A stretch of DNA of 64,000 bases from Williamsia faeni (GTDB lineage Bacteria > Actinomycetota > Actinomycetes > Mycobacteriales > Mycobacteriaceae). Both the position numbers and the translations under genes were made by a program. The notes below the pieces were generated by a model, which had not been told where the DNA came from, made no database searches, and was given only the letters and a program-made list of their open reading frames with translations. Location of the stretch: contig QJJF01000001.1 in the NCBI GenBank assembly GCA_003202005.1, positions 279,099 through 343,098 on the forward strand, in the 5' to 3' direction. Positions 16,789 to 25,364 of the stretch are shown here, in pieces; within the stretch, counting starts at the first letter, position 1; the number at the start of each line of letters is the position of its first letter.

Positions 16789-16846
16789 CCACCCGTTTTT
16801 GCATCGTCCACCAACAATTTCCGGTGGACGATGCAAATTCGGGTGG
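16789..16846. repeat. Palindromic repeat family B, copy 1 (58 nt)
   Basis: Arms of 24 nt (CCACCCGTTTTTGCATCGTC... and its partner) pair with two mismatches around a 10-nt centre. The right 26 nt are identical to the second copy at 17880-17937, and both copies are exactly 58 nt in the same orientation. The two copies flank the DUF559-type gene. Confidence 0.85.
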
Positions 16847-16863
16847 CGGGGGACCGTCTGGGG

Positions 16864-17778
16864 TCACAGCACCCCGCCCAACTGCAGGCCTCGGTCGAGC
16901 AGTGCCCGAAAGCGCTGTGGATTCATCAGGTCACTCCACGTCCAACGCATGACGTGAATACCCAACGCGCGCAGGCGGTCTTCCCGATACTTTTCGCGGA
17001 TGACGGCATCTTCGACCGACTCGCCCGGCCGTAGATGCTTCCGGTATTTGTACCGCCCGTCGAACTCACCCACCACGCGGCCGTCCCAGTCGAAATCGGT
17101 GAACCCGATGAGGCCGTCGTCGTCGACAAAAGGGTGTTGCAGTCGTGGCGCAGGCACCTCCGGAAAGCCGAGCATCAGCCCGCGGCTGAGTGATTCTCCC
17201 GGATTCGCGGCCTGCCCGTCGGCCGCCTGAGCCGCGTCACGCAGCGTCGATCCCCCGACGAATCCGTGGAACCGCTGAGCCATCGCCTCGACATCTGCGC
17301 GCTGCACACCGGCGCGTAGACCGGAGTCGAGTATCGCCAACGCGTCGATAAAGTCGCCCTCGCGAGCGACATCGACGACCGTTCGCACCACGGATGTCAC
17401 CCGATGCCCGTTCACCATCACCACGTCGCCGCGATCGACCTCCGCCTCGTGGAGGTGAATCCCCGCGGCCACGCGTCCACCCCAGCGGACGATGAAGTGC
17501 ACTTTGGTGTCGTCCGGCCTGAGCAACGGCAAGTCGTGGACAGCCGCGGCCGATCGATGGCTGATGACCCGCACCTTCGACTTGCCGGCCCGGGCATACA
17601 CGCGTTCGAGGTACTCCGCAGTCGCCGACAGGTCTGGATCGGGTGGCACGTAGACGCCGGCACAACGGCGGATCAGCGCGCCGGACCGAAGCCCGGTACG
17701 GACGGCCTGATCGTTGAGCGCACCGGCCGGCACGAGTTCGGCGCGTCGGAGCAGATGGCGTGGTTCCTGAGGTGTCAT
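16864..17778 (-). CDS. AbiEi-like / DUF559 (Vsr-fold) endonuclease-domain protein
   Basis: 304 residues from the ATG at 17778; the frame is open further up, through the repeat, but that part has no coding character. The N-terminal ~90 residues resemble the winged-helix plus SHRSAAAVHDLPLL region of AbiEi-type proteins. The C-terminal ~100 residues carry a DUF559/Vsr-like PD-(D/E)xK pattern: Glu of GESLSRG, Asp of FTDFDWDG, Glu of VVGEFDGRYKY, then a REKYREDRLRALGIHVMRWTW helix-strand. It is not known whether it cuts DNA. Many actinobacterial genomes carry orphan members. Both ends of the gene face copies of palindrome family B. Confidence 0.75.
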   Translation of the reverse strand: MTPQEPRHLLRRAELVPAGALNDQAVRTGLRSGALIRRCAGVYVPPDPDLSATAEYLERVYARAGKSKVRVISHRSAAAVHDLPLLRPDDTKVHFIVRWGGRVAAGIHLHEAEVDRGDVVMVNGHRVTSVVRTVVDVAREGDFIDALAILDSGLRAGVQRADVEAMAQRFHGFVGGSTLRDAAQAADGQAANPGESLSRGLMLGFPEVPAPRLQHPFVDDDGLIGFTDFDWDGRVVGEFDGRYKYRKHLRPGESVEDAVIREKYREDRLRALGIHVMRWTWSDLMNPQRFRALLDRGLQLGGVL

Positions 17779-17879
17779 GGATCCACCGTGAAAACAGGGT
17801 CGGACAGAACCGGTCGTGCCGCGGGTCATCTGTGGATACTCGCGGAAAGTGTGGATAACCTGCGTAGACGCCGCCCCAC

Positions 17880-17937
17880 CCACCCGTTTTCGCACCGCCC
17901 AGAGACAACTGCCGGTGGACGATGCAAATTCGGGTGG
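17880..17937. repeat. Palindromic repeat family B, copy 2 (58 nt)
   Basis: Same length and orientation as copy 1. The right 26 nt are identical (CCGGTGGACGATGCAAATTC plus six more) while the left arm has diverged (CGCACCGCCC), so the hairpin is weaker. It lies between the divergent DUF559 gene start (17778) and the exporter ATPase start (18006). Confidence 0.82.
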
Positions 17938-18005
17938 GCGGGGCCTCGCAGCTCACGACAGCAGCTGTAAGCCCGACGACAGCGGGCCGGCGCATTGTGT
18001 GCTCC

Positions 18006-19004
18006 ATGAACACACCACTGCATACCGGTGCCCCGGCCATCGAGGCCCACGGACTGGTAAAACACTTCGGTTCCACCAAGGCCGTCGATGGCGTCGACCT
18101 GGTTGTTCCCACAGGATCGGTCTACGGCGTGCTCGGCCCCAACGGGGCCGGAAAGACAACAACCGTCCGAATGCTCGCCACGCTCCTCAAGCCCGACGCC
18201 GGCCAGGCGAAGGTCTTCGGCTACGACGTCGCCACCGATTCGGTCGCCGTGCGATCGATGGTCGGGGTCACCGGCCAGTACGCATCGGTCGACGAGGATC
18301 TGTCGGCAACCGAGAACCTGATCGTCTTCTCCCGGCTGCTCGGTAAGTCCCGCCGCGAATCCCGGATCCGATCCACCGAACTGCTCGAAGAGTTCGGTCT
18401 GACCGAGGCGTCCAAACGCCCTCTCAAGGAGTTCTCCGGCGGTATGCGCCGCCGGCTCGATCTCGCGGCCAGCCTGATCGCCACTCCCCCGCTGCTCTTC
18501 CTCGATGAACCGACCACCGGACTCGATCCGCGGACGCGTTCGCAGATGTGGGACACCATCCGGCAACTGGTCGCCGGCGGCAGCACCGTGCTGCTGACCA
18601 CCCAGTACCTCGATGAGGCCGACCAATTGGCCGACCGCATCGCGGTCATCGACCACGGCCGGGTCATCGCCGACGGCACCGCCGACGAACTCAAGAACTC
18701 CGTCGGATCATCCACCCTGCAGCTCACGCCCGCCGACCGCTCCCTGGCTCCGGCCGCCGCCGCGATCGTCGAACGTGTGCTGTCCGAGCCGGCCACGCTG
18801 AGCCCGGAAGCAGGCCGCATCACCGCACCGATGCTGCGCCCCGACCTTCTCCCCGACGTTCTCATCGCCCTGCGTGAACACGGCATAGCCATCGAGGCGA
18901 TGAACGTTCAAAAGCCAAGTCTCGACGAGGTTTTCCTCACCATCACCGGCAAACCCGCCGACGCCAACGCCCAAGATCCCAGCGCCCAGGAGCATGCAGC
19001 ATGA
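18006..19004 (+). CDS. ABC exporter ATP-binding protein, DrrA type
   Basis: 332 residues, start at ATG 18006. Walker A GPNGAGKTT, signature SGGMRRRLDLAAS, Walker B LLFLDEPTTGLDP and the switch region LLTTQYLDEADQLADRIAVID are all present. The C-terminal ~100 residues form the DrrA-type extension ending in PSLDEVFLTITGK. With the permease that follows (4-nt overlap) it should form an ABC-2 exporter for a hydrophobic drug or lipid. The daunorubicin-resistance subfamily also includes glycolipid exporters of mycobacteria, so the substrate is open. Confidence 0.92.
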   Translation: MNTPLHTGAPAIEAHGLVKHFGSTKAVDGVDLVVPTGSVYGVLGPNGAGKTTTVRMLATLLKPDAGQAKVFGYDVATDSVAVRSMVGVTGQYASVDEDLSATENLIVFSRLLGKSRRESRIRSTELLEEFGLTEASKRPLKEFSGGMRRRLDLAASLIATPPLLFLDEPTTGLDPRTRSQMWDTIRQLVAGGSTVLLTTQYLDEADQLADRIAVIDHGRVIADGTADELKNSVGSSTLQLTPADRSLAPAAAAIVERVLSEPATLSPEAGRITAPMLRPDLLPDVLIALREHGIAIEAMNVQKPSLDEVFLTITGKPADANAQDPSAQEHAA

Positions 19005-19825
19005 CCACAGTCATCGACAAACCGATCACCACCGCCCCGATCAGCACCATGCATCCGGCGACGAGCGTCAGCGTGACCACTGCGATCAAGCAGTCGTTCA
19101 CGATGGGCTACCGCGGGCTCCTCAAGATCCGCCACAACCCGGAACAGCTGTTCGACGTTGTGCTGCAACCGATCATCTTCACGCTGATGTTCACCTACAT
19201 CTTCGGCGGCGCGCTGGCCGGCAGCATTCAGGACTACCTTCCGATCATCATCCCCGGCATCCTGGTTCAGACGGTCATCGTCACCAGCATCGTCACCGGG
19301 ACACAGCTTCGTGAAGACATGGACAAAGGTGTCTTCGACCGGTTCCGGTCGCTGCCCATCGCCCGGATCAGTCCGCTGGCCGGGGCATTGCTCGCCGACG
19401 TGATCCGGTATCTGATCGCCACGACCATCACCTTTGTCGTCGGCATCGCGATGGGCTGGCGACCTGACGCCCTCGGTGTCATCGGGGCGACCTTGCTGGT
19501 CATCGTCTGCAGCTTCGCGGTCTCCTGGATCTTCGCTTTCATGGGAACCGTCATGAAGAAAGCTTCGGCAGTACAGGGTGTTTCGATGCTCATCCTGTTT
19601 CCGCTGACGTTCATGTCGAATGCGTTTGTCGAGCCGGCGACGATGCCCGGCTGGATGCAGACGTTCGTCAAGTTCAACCCCATCTCGCACCTGGTGACGG
19701 CGGTTCGCGAACTGACAAACAACGGACATGTGGGCATTCACGTCCTGTGGTCACTGGTCGGCGCCGCGCTCATCATTGCGATCATGGCCCCGATCACCGT
19801 GAAGTCCTACATGCGCAACGCCTGA
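19001..19825 (+). CDS. ABC-2 exporter permease, DrrB type
   Basis: 274 residues, six membrane segments, start overlapping the ATPase gene by four bases. Family features are the NPEQLFDVVLQPIIFTLMFTYIFGG first helix, the GTQLREDMDKGVFDRFRSLPIAR coupling helix and FNPISHLVTAVRELT before the last helix. Partner of the ATPase at 18006. The stop lies one base from the stop of the convergent giant regulator gene. Confidence 0.92.
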   Translation: MTTVIDKPITTAPISTMHPATSVSVTTAIKQSFTMGYRGLLKIRHNPEQLFDVVLQPIIFTLMFTYIFGGALAGSIQDYLPIIIPGILVQTVIVTSIVTGTQLREDMDKGVFDRFRSLPIARISPLAGALLADVIRYLIATTITFVVGIAMGWRPDALGVIGATLLVIVCSFAVSWIFAFMGTVMKKASAVQGVSMLILFPLTFMSNAFVEPATMPGWMQTFVKFNPISHLVTAVRELTNNGHVGIHVLWSLVGAALIIAIMAPITVKSYMRNA

Positions 19826-19826
19826 A

Positions 19827-22800
19827 TCAGGCTGCGGCCACGCTGTTTTCCATGATCGACAAGATGTCCTGTACGGCTTGCCGGCGGGACATCTTGTCGA
19901 TCCCGGCGCTCAGCTCCTGCCACTGCGCGTCCGGCACAGCGGCAATCTCCTGACTCCGCTCGCGCACGACCACCAGGGTGGTGTAGTCGAGCCGGGATCC
20001 GACCCGCTCGGCCAGCAGCAACAGCCGGGCTCCCGACATTGATCCGGGATCTCGGCCACTGAGCGCAACTCCGAAAGCCATGGCCATCGCACCCAATTGC
20101 GGGAGGTCCGCGAGCCCGCCGCGACTGAACATGGATGCCGCGATCGATCCTAGGTTCGACAGATAACGCCCTGATCCCACGGTGCGTCCCGCCAATGCCA
20201 TCCCACAGACCCCGGTGCTGATCACCATGCCAACAAAGGGATCCTGCGCCGGCGAAGGATGCTCAGACAGCAACAACCGCACCGACCTCTCGAAGAGGTC
20301 GGCGGCCTCGTCGGCGTTGTCTTCCTGCCATTCCAACTCGGCGGCGCCGACCAGGATCGCCGCGGCGATCTCGGGATGGGCGCGGGGGTCGGGATCGGCC
20401 GGCACCCACCCCTCGGCAAAGACGGCAAACTCCTTGCGCGCCTCCTCGATACGCCCCATGCCGACGAGCGCGGCGACGATGTAGCCACGGGTCTGCCGGA
20501 CATCCTGCTCCGATCCGATCATCTCGAGGAGACCCATCGCGCGACGATAGCTCTCGATCGCCATCTCGTACTGAGCCGTCTGGCCATGAAAGCTACCGAT
20601 CTGCATCAGCACACTGGCAGCGATCCACGAGTCATTGTGGGACTCCGCAATACCCAGAGCGATGTCCGCCGCCTGCACCGCACCGCGCCGGTCAGCCATG
20701 TTTTCCCGAGTGTTTGCGGTGAGCAACGCCGCGATCATCCGCACCCGGGAATCAGTACATCTGCCACCGATCACCATCCGGCGCAGTGCACCGAACTTGT
20801 GATGCGCCAACATGATCGACGAGATGAAGTCGAACTGGCATTGATCGGCGAGATCGGCGCGGAAGAGCCGGCGCAACTGCCATCGGGCGATCGCCACGAG
20901 ACGATGGCTGCGGGCCATCAACAGGTGACCACCGGCGATCAGGTACACGGCCTGTCGGTATTCACGCTCGGTGTCGGTCAGCGCGTCCGCGGCCGCCTGA
21001 TCCAGATACGGCAGGACCGCGACAACTCTCGGGGCCCAGGCCATCACCTCGCCGTGCAACCCACGGACTGCCCAGAACCCCGCGATCACCGGGAAACAAG
21101 CGACGATCGTCTGTTCCCAATCCGCCGGGCGCGCAGCCACATCGGGTTCCATGCAGCGGCGCAACACCCAGACCAGATTGTCCACCTCCGCCGATACCGC
21201 CGCCAGCACCGCCGGCTGCTCACCGTTCTCGAAGGGTTCGCGGGCATCGCCGGCAAACGTTCGTGCCCACCGCGCGATGGACGAATTCACCTGCGGCCCT
21301 TCACCCGATGCGATCAGCTGCTCTTCACCGAACTCTCGAACGGTCTCGAGCATGCGGTACCGGACACCGCCGTGTTCAAAAACCTGGAGGAGCGACTGGT
21401 CCACGAGGGCGTCGAGGTCGTCGTCGAGTTCGAGGTCGGTGACTCCCACGACGTCGCGGGCCGCGGCACGCGAGAACCCGCCGGGGAAGCGGCACAATCT
21501 GCGCAACGCGATCCGGGCGGGTTCGTCGAGGAGTTCCCAGCTCCATTCGATGACAGCGTGCAGAGTCCGGTGGCGGACCGGTGACGAACGATCCCCCGTG
21601 CGCAGCAACGCAAATCGTTGCGACAAGCGCTGCGAGATCTCGGCAACGCCCATCGTCCGGACCCGCGCCGCAGCCAACTCTATGGCCAGCGGCAACCCGT
21701 CGAGCGCTCGGCACAGATCAGCGACTTCAGTGTTGTCGATGGCCACGTCCGGCCGGATCGCCCGGGCCCGCGCGGTGAACAAATCCGTTGCGGCCGAACC
21801 ATACTCGTCGATGGACAGCGGTGGAAGCTGATGGATCACCTCGGCGTTGACACGCAGCGGTGATCGACTGGTGGTCAGGATCCGAACATTCTCGGACATT
21901 CCGATGAGTTCGGACGCCACCCGGGCACAGGCGTCGACCACATGTTCACAGTTGTCGAAGATGACCAACGTCTCCGACGTCAGCGCGTCGGCGAGGCGGG
22001 TCTGCAGATCCGAAAAGGCCAGGCGCGGACGACCTCCGAGCCCGACATCGGATTCGCCGACACCGAGCGTTCCCGCCACGGCCGCGACGACGTCGTCCTC
22101 ACCCCGCACAGAAGCGAGCTCGACGAAGAACACCCGCACACCGTCGTCGGCGATCAGATGCCCGATCAGGTTGGCGACGCGCGTCTTACCGGCACCTCCG
22201 GGTCCCTGGATCGTCACCACTCTCGATGTGCGGAGCAGCGAACAGATGCGGCTGATGTCGGCTTCGCGACCCAGGAGTTCATTCGGCTCGGCGGACAACC
22301 CGACCGACATCACGCGGCCGACCTCACGTGGCCGCTCGACCGGCGTCGGCTGCAACAACTGTTCGTGAAGGGCCACAACCTCCGGCCCCGGGTCGGCGCC
22401 GAGTTCGGTGGACAATGTCCGGCGCAGACGCGCGAACACCGCCAGCGCCTCGGCACTTCGCCCCAGCGCCGCCAACGCCCGCATCAGGGTGGCGTGCGCC
22501 GACTCGTCCAGCGGGTCGGCATCGGCTCTCCGCTGGGCCAAGGCCCGTGCGGTCTCGAAATCTCCGTCGTCCAGTGCCTTCTGCGACCGGCGTTCGTCGA
22601 GTTCGACCTGCACACGGTCGGCGGCCTGCCGAACATCACGGGCGAGGTCGTCGTCGCCGAGATCGTCACCGGGTGCCCCGCGCCAGAGTCGGGCGGCCGC
22701 CTCGAGCGACTGCGCCGAACCATCGGCGAGCAACGACTGAGCAGTGAATACGTCGACGGCGACCGCCGGTAGCGTCAGCCGATAACCGGCCGGGCCGGCC

Positions 22801-23060
22801 TCGATGGCGCCCTCGGGCAGCAGTGGACGAAGTCGGGATATCTGGGTGTGCAGGGCCGACTGAGGCGATCGCGGAAGGTCGTCGCCCCAGACACCGTCGA
22901 TGAGGGCAGACTGCGACCGCTGACTGCCCGGAGTCAGCGCAAGGACCGCCAGCAGACGCCGAGCCCGGATTCCGGGTACCGGTCGCATTCGTCCGTTTTC
23001 GTCGGCTATCGAAACCGGTCCGAGTAGTCCGACGATCGGATCTCCTGCGGCAGGCGGCAC
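19827..23060 (-). CDS. AfsR/SARP-family regulator with NB-ARC ATPase (BTAD-STAND protein)
   Basis: 1,077 residues from GTG 23060, chosen because GAGGAAA sits just upstream. Domain order: winged-helix DNA-binding region (about 5-95, [14 protein letters not shown]...[24 protein letters not shown]); bacterial activation domain BTAD (about 95-240, [33 protein letters not shown]). Next an NB-ARC-type STAND ATPase with Walker [10 protein letters not shown] (~285), Walker [11 protein letters not shown] (~360) and [12 protein letters not shown] (~455). A long helical TPR-like C-terminus follows. Such proteins activate secondary-metabolite or lipid genes on nucleotide and ligand binding. The convergent DrrAB exporter and divergent menA are its neighbours; its targets are unknown. 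Confidence 0.88.
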   Translation of the reverse strand: MPPAAGDPIVGLLGPVSIADENGRMRPVPGIRARRLLAVLALTPGSQRSQSALIDGVWGDDLPRSPQSALHTQISRLRPLLPEGAIEAGPAGYRLTLPAVAVDVFTAQSLLADGSAQSLEAAARLWRGAPGDDLGDDDLARDVRQAADRVQVELDERRSQKALDDGDFETARALAQRRADADPLDESAHATLMRALAALGRSAEALAVFARLRRTLSTELGADPGPEVVALHEQLLQPTPVERPREVGRVMSVGLSAEPNELLGREADISRICSLLRTSRVVTIQGPGGAGKTRVANLIGHLIADDGVRVFFVELASVRGEDDVVAAVAGTLGVGESDVGLGGRPRLAFSDLQTRLADALTSETLVIFDNCEHVVDACARVASELIGMSENVRILTTSRSPLRVNAEVIHQLPPLSIDEYGSAATDLFTARARAIRPDVAIDNTEVADLCRALDGLPLAIELAAARVRTMGVAEISQRLSQRFALLRTGDRSSPVRHRTLHAVIEWSWELLDEPARIALRRLCRFPGGFSRAAARDVVGVTDLELDDDLDALVDQSLLQVFEHGGVRYRMLETVREFGEEQLIASGEGPQVNSSIARWARTFAGDAREPFENGEQPAVLAAVSAEVDNLVWVLRRCMEPDVAARPADWEQTIVACFPVIAGFWAVRGLHGEVMAWAPRVVAVLPYLDQAAADALTDTEREYRQAVYLIAGGHLLMARSHRLVAIARWQLRRLFRADLADQCQFDFISSIMLAHHKFGALRRMVIGGRCTDSRVRMIAALLTANTRENMADRRGAVQAADIALGIAESHNDSWIAASVLMQIGSFHGQTAQYEMAIESYRRAMGLLEMIGSEQDVRQTRGYIVAALVGMGRIEEARKEFAVFAEGWVPADPDPRAHPEIAAAILVGAAELEWQEDNADEAADLFERSVRLLLSEHPSPAQDPFVGMVISTGVCGMALAGRTVGSGRYLSNLGSIAASMFSRGGLADLPQLGAMAMAFGVALSGRDPGSMSGARLLLLAERVGSRLDYTTLVVVRERSQEIAAVPDAQWQELSAGIDKMSRRQAVQDILSIMENSVAAA

Positions 23061-23209
23061 ATTTTCCTCGCAACTCGTGGGCAGATTCGATGCAAAACTG
23101 CAGGTCAGTATTACTCGCAACAGCCTATCTCTCATGCGACACGGAGCGGAGCCAGACCAAGTGCAGGGGCCTGGGCACGGGCGAGAGCCGGTGCGCAAGG
23201 ATGACTCTC

Positions 23210-24079
23210 ATGGCTTCCGCAGCGCAGTGGTTCGAAGGTTCCCGGCCCCGCACGTATCCCAACGCGATCGCGCCGGTCATCGCCGGCACCGGTGCGGCCG
23301 GCTGGGTCGGTGACATCGTGTGGTGGAAAGCCGCGCTGGCCCTGGTGGTGGCGCTGGCGTTGATCATCGGCGTGAACTTCGCCAACGACTACTCCGACGG
23401 CATCCGCGGGACCGACGATGTACGGGTCGGCCCGATGCGGCTCGTCGGCTCCAAGGTGGCCACCCCGAAATCGGTGAAGACCGCGGCGATGACAGCCCTG
23501 GCCGTGGCCGGGATCGCCGGGTTGGTGCTTGCGTTGACAAGCGCCTGGTGGCTGATCCTGGTGGGCCTGGCCTGCATCGTCGCGGCCTGGTATTACACCG
23601 GTGGCCGAAACCCTTACGGGTACAGCGGTTTCGGTGAGATTTCTGTGTTTGTGTTCTTCGGCCTGGTGGCTGTTCTCGGCACGCAGTTCGTCCAGGCCGA
23701 GAAGGTCGATTGGGTCGGCTTGCTCGCCGCGGTCGCCGTGGGTTGTTACTCCAGTGGAGTTCTGGTGGCCAACAACCTCCGCGACATCCCCACCGACACC
23801 GAGTCGGGGAAGGTGACACTTGCGGTTCGGTTGGGCGACAAGCGAACTCGAGTGCTTCACACTGCGCTCGTGGTGATTCCGTCACTGGTCAGCCTCGCGC
23901 TTGTCGCGGCCACCCCGTGGGCATTGCTCGGCTTGATCTCGGCCCCGTTGGCGTACAAGGCCAACGCACCGGTTCGTGCCGGTGCCGGCGGACCAGCGTT
24001 GATACCCGCACTCGCCCTCACCGGCCTCGCGATGCTTCTCTGGTCAATCGGCACCGCCATCGGCCTGCAGCTCGCCTAG
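23210..24079 (+). CDS. menA: 1,4-dihydroxy-2-naphthoate polyprenyltransferase
   Basis: 289-residue UbiA-family membrane enzyme that prenylates dihydroxynaphthoate to demethylmenaquinone. ATG 23210 is preferred to ATG 23201 because AAGGA lies eight bases before it. The two Asp-rich prenyl-diphosphate sites are seen: [15 protein letters not shown] near residue 50 and [14 protein letters not shown] near 185. Eight to nine membrane helices. Its place near menB and menE matches the mycobacterial map. Its stop is 14 nt from palindrome A1. Confidence 0.94.
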   Translation: MASAAQWFEGSRPRTYPNAIAPVIAGTGAAGWVGDIVWWKAALALVVALALIIGVNFANDYSDGIRGTDDVRVGPMRLVGSKVATPKSVKTAAMTALAVAGIAGLVLALTSAWWLILVGLACIVAAWYYTGGRNPYGYSGFGEISVFVFFGLVAVLGTQFVQAEKVDWVGLLAAVAVGCYSSGVLVANNLRDIPTDTESGKVTLAVRLGDKRTRVLHTALVVIPSLVSLALVAATPWALLGLISAPLAYKANAPVRAGAGGPALIPALALTGLAMLLWSIGTAIGLQLA

Positions 24080-24093
24080 CCCTGACCCCGCAC

Positions 24094-24160
24094 CCCGATG
24101 ATGTGCCCTTATGGCGGAGCCCACCTGGGCTTTTGTTCGCCATAAGGGCACATTTTCGGG
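24094..24160. repeat. Palindromic repeat family A, copy 1 (67 nt)
   Basis: Starts CCCGATGATGTGCC; the right end (GGCACATTTTCGGG) has two changes from consensus. Built as 19-nt arm, 29-nt asymmetric core, 19-nt arm. The core (24113-24141) is exactly the reverse complement of the core of copy 3 (26310-26338). It fills the gap between menA and the convergent Clp_N gene, whose stop codon starts at the next base. Confidence 0.9.
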
Positions 24161-24961
24161 TTAGCTGGTGGCTGCCTGCTGGACGGCGTCGCGGAGCGCG
24201 TCGGGGGTGGTGGCCGATTCGATGAGCGCCTTGGAGGCGGCATCGCCGGTGGTCAGGATTCCCAGGAGGACGTCCTCTGCGATCAGGTCGCGGTCTGCGG
24301 CCCGGGCGATGATTGCCGCCTGGGTGATCGCCGACTTGGCGTCCAGGGAGAACCGGGGCCGGCGCATGCCACCCCGCGGTCCCCGGCGGCCTCGGCCACC
24401 TTCCCACGGTCCGCGGTCATCGCCTTCGCGCTCCCAAGGAGGCGGGCCCTCACCTTCGGGACCTTCCCAGGGACCTGACCAGAGTCCGTTCGGTCCCCCG
24501 CGTCCGAATGGTCCGCCGCGTCCGCGTGGTCCGCCATGTTCGTGTGGACCGCCATGTTCGTGTGGTCCGCGGCGTCCGTGTGGTCCGCCGCGTCCGCGTC
24601 CGTCCCGACCGCCGCGGCGTTTGCCCCAGTTGTCGGTGATGTCGTCGCCGAATGCGGATTTGACCGCCGCGCGAACCTTGTCGAGATCGATTCCGATGGC
24701 CGCGAGGGCGTCCCGGTCTTCATCGACGCGATCTTTGTCCGCGTCGGTCTTGTTGGCCTCGTGGTACTCACGTACCACTTCGCGGGCCTGAGTCAGGGTC
24801 AAACCCTGCTCACCGAGGATGTTGAACACCGAACTCCGGGCGTTGCAGAGCATGCCGAGGATGAGGTGGTCGTTGCCGAGTGTGGTGTGACCGAGGTCGG
24901 CTGCCTCCTGATAAGCGAAAACCAGGGTCATCCTGTTTTCGCGAGTGAACTGGTGAAACAT
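24161..24961 (-). CDS. Clp N-terminal domain protein with a long Gly/Pro/His/Arg linker
   Basis: 266 residues. Residues 1-75 are a first Clp_N repeat (MFHQFTRENRMTLVFAYQEAADLGHTTLGNDHLILGML); residues ~205-266 are the second (AKSAITQAAIIARAADRDLIAEDVLLGIL). In ClpC/ClpA these form one domain that binds substrates or adaptors. Here they are split by ~90 residues of GGP/GRG-type low complexity, including HEHGGP units. There is no AAA+ ATPase domain, so it cannot be an unfoldase by itself; an adaptor or decoy for Clp is an inference. It is in an operon with the HTH gene 32 nt upstream. The linker DNA is an in-frame minisatellite. Confidence 0.8.
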   Translation of the reverse strand: MFHQFTRENRMTLVFAYQEAADLGHTTLGNDHLILGMLCNARSSVFNILGEQGLTLTQAREVVREYHEANKTDADKDRVDEDRDALAAIGIDLDKVRAAVKSAFGDDITDNWGKRRGGRDGRGRGGPHGRRGPHEHGGPHEHGGPRGRGGPFGRGGPNGLWSGPWEGPEGEGPPPWEREGDDRGPWEGGRGRRGPRGGMRRPRFSLDAKSAITQAAIIARAADRDLIAEDVLLGILTTGDAASKALIESATTPDALRDAVQQAATS

Positions 24962-24993
24962 GTTGTCTCGCTTCCTGATGTGGAACGCGGCGG

Positions 24994-25209
24994 CTATTCG
25001 CCGCGTGAATGCTTTTGGTGCACGGCTTGACGGCTCACCTGCAGTACGTCGGCGATTGCCTGCCAGCTCCAGCCTTGTTGCCGGGCATTGGCGACCTGTA
25101 CGTCTTCGAGCCGATCGGCCAACGTTCGCAGTGCCCTGACCGCTGCCAGCCCTTTGGCCGGATCACGATCTGCAACTGCTGCGGTGATGTCTTCTTTGTT
25201 GTCTTGCAC
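24994..25209 (-). CDS. Small HTH transcriptional regulator, probably leaderless
   Basis: 71 residues from GTG 25209 (an ATG 13 codons upstream lies inside the promoter). The C-terminal half is an HTH: RQQGWSWQAIADVLQVSRQAVHQKHSRGE. The preceding AAVRALRTLADRLEDVQVANA helix may dimerise. A canonical -35/-10 pair at 25217-25245 predicts a transcript starting within a few bases of the GTG, so the mRNA would have no leader, common in actinobacteria. The palindrome in the promoter spacer suggests autorepression. First gene of the HTH-Clp_N operon. Confidence 0.7.
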   Translation of the reverse strand: MQDNKEDITAAVADRDPAKGLAAVRALRTLADRLEDVQVANARQQGWSWQAIADVLQVSRQAVHQKHSRGE

Positions 25210-25216
25210 GATTGTC

Positions 25217-25245
25217 AAGTTACCCTGACACGCTGCGCGTGTCAA
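25217..25245 (-). promoter_or_regulatory. Sigma-70-type promoter with palindromic operator in the spacer
   Basis: On the minus strand TTGACA (25245-25240) and TAACTT (25222-25217) are 17 nt apart. Across the -35 and spacer lies TGACACGC-GCA-GCGTGTCA (25244-25226), a perfect 8-bp inverted repeat. A repressor bound there would block RNA polymerase; the HTH protein encoded just downstream is the obvious candidate. Confidence 0.75.
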
Positions 25246-25273
25246 CATTTATTGACAACAGAATCCGAGGCAC

Positions 25274-25340
25274 CCCGATGATGTGCCCATTTGGCGAGCA
25301 AAAGGCCAGGTCAGCACCGCCAGAAGGGCACATCATCGGG
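25274..25340. repeat. Palindromic repeat family A, copy 2 (67 nt)
   Basis: Perfect outer 14-bp arms (CCCGATGATGTGCC / GGCACATCATCGGG) around a 29-nt core at 25293-25321. Its orientation is the same as copy 3 and opposite to copies 1 and 4. It ends one base before the stop codon of the DUF559 gene. Confidence 0.9.
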
Positions 25341-25364
25341 TTTAGGCGGCATCGGGTTTAGGCG
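25334..25364. repeat. 16-nt-period tandem duplication at the repeat/DUF559 junction
   Basis: CATCGGGTTTAGGCG occurs at 25334-25348 and again at 25350-25364. The first copy is the end of palindrome A2, the second encodes the last residues of the DUF559 protein. The stop codon lies in the first copy. It may be a slippage product or a target-site-type duplication. Confidence 0.8.

Noticed and set aside
17922-18005. N-terminal extension of the DrrA-like gene through palindrome B2
   Set aside because: The extension encodes the repeat itself; the family begins at ATG 18006.
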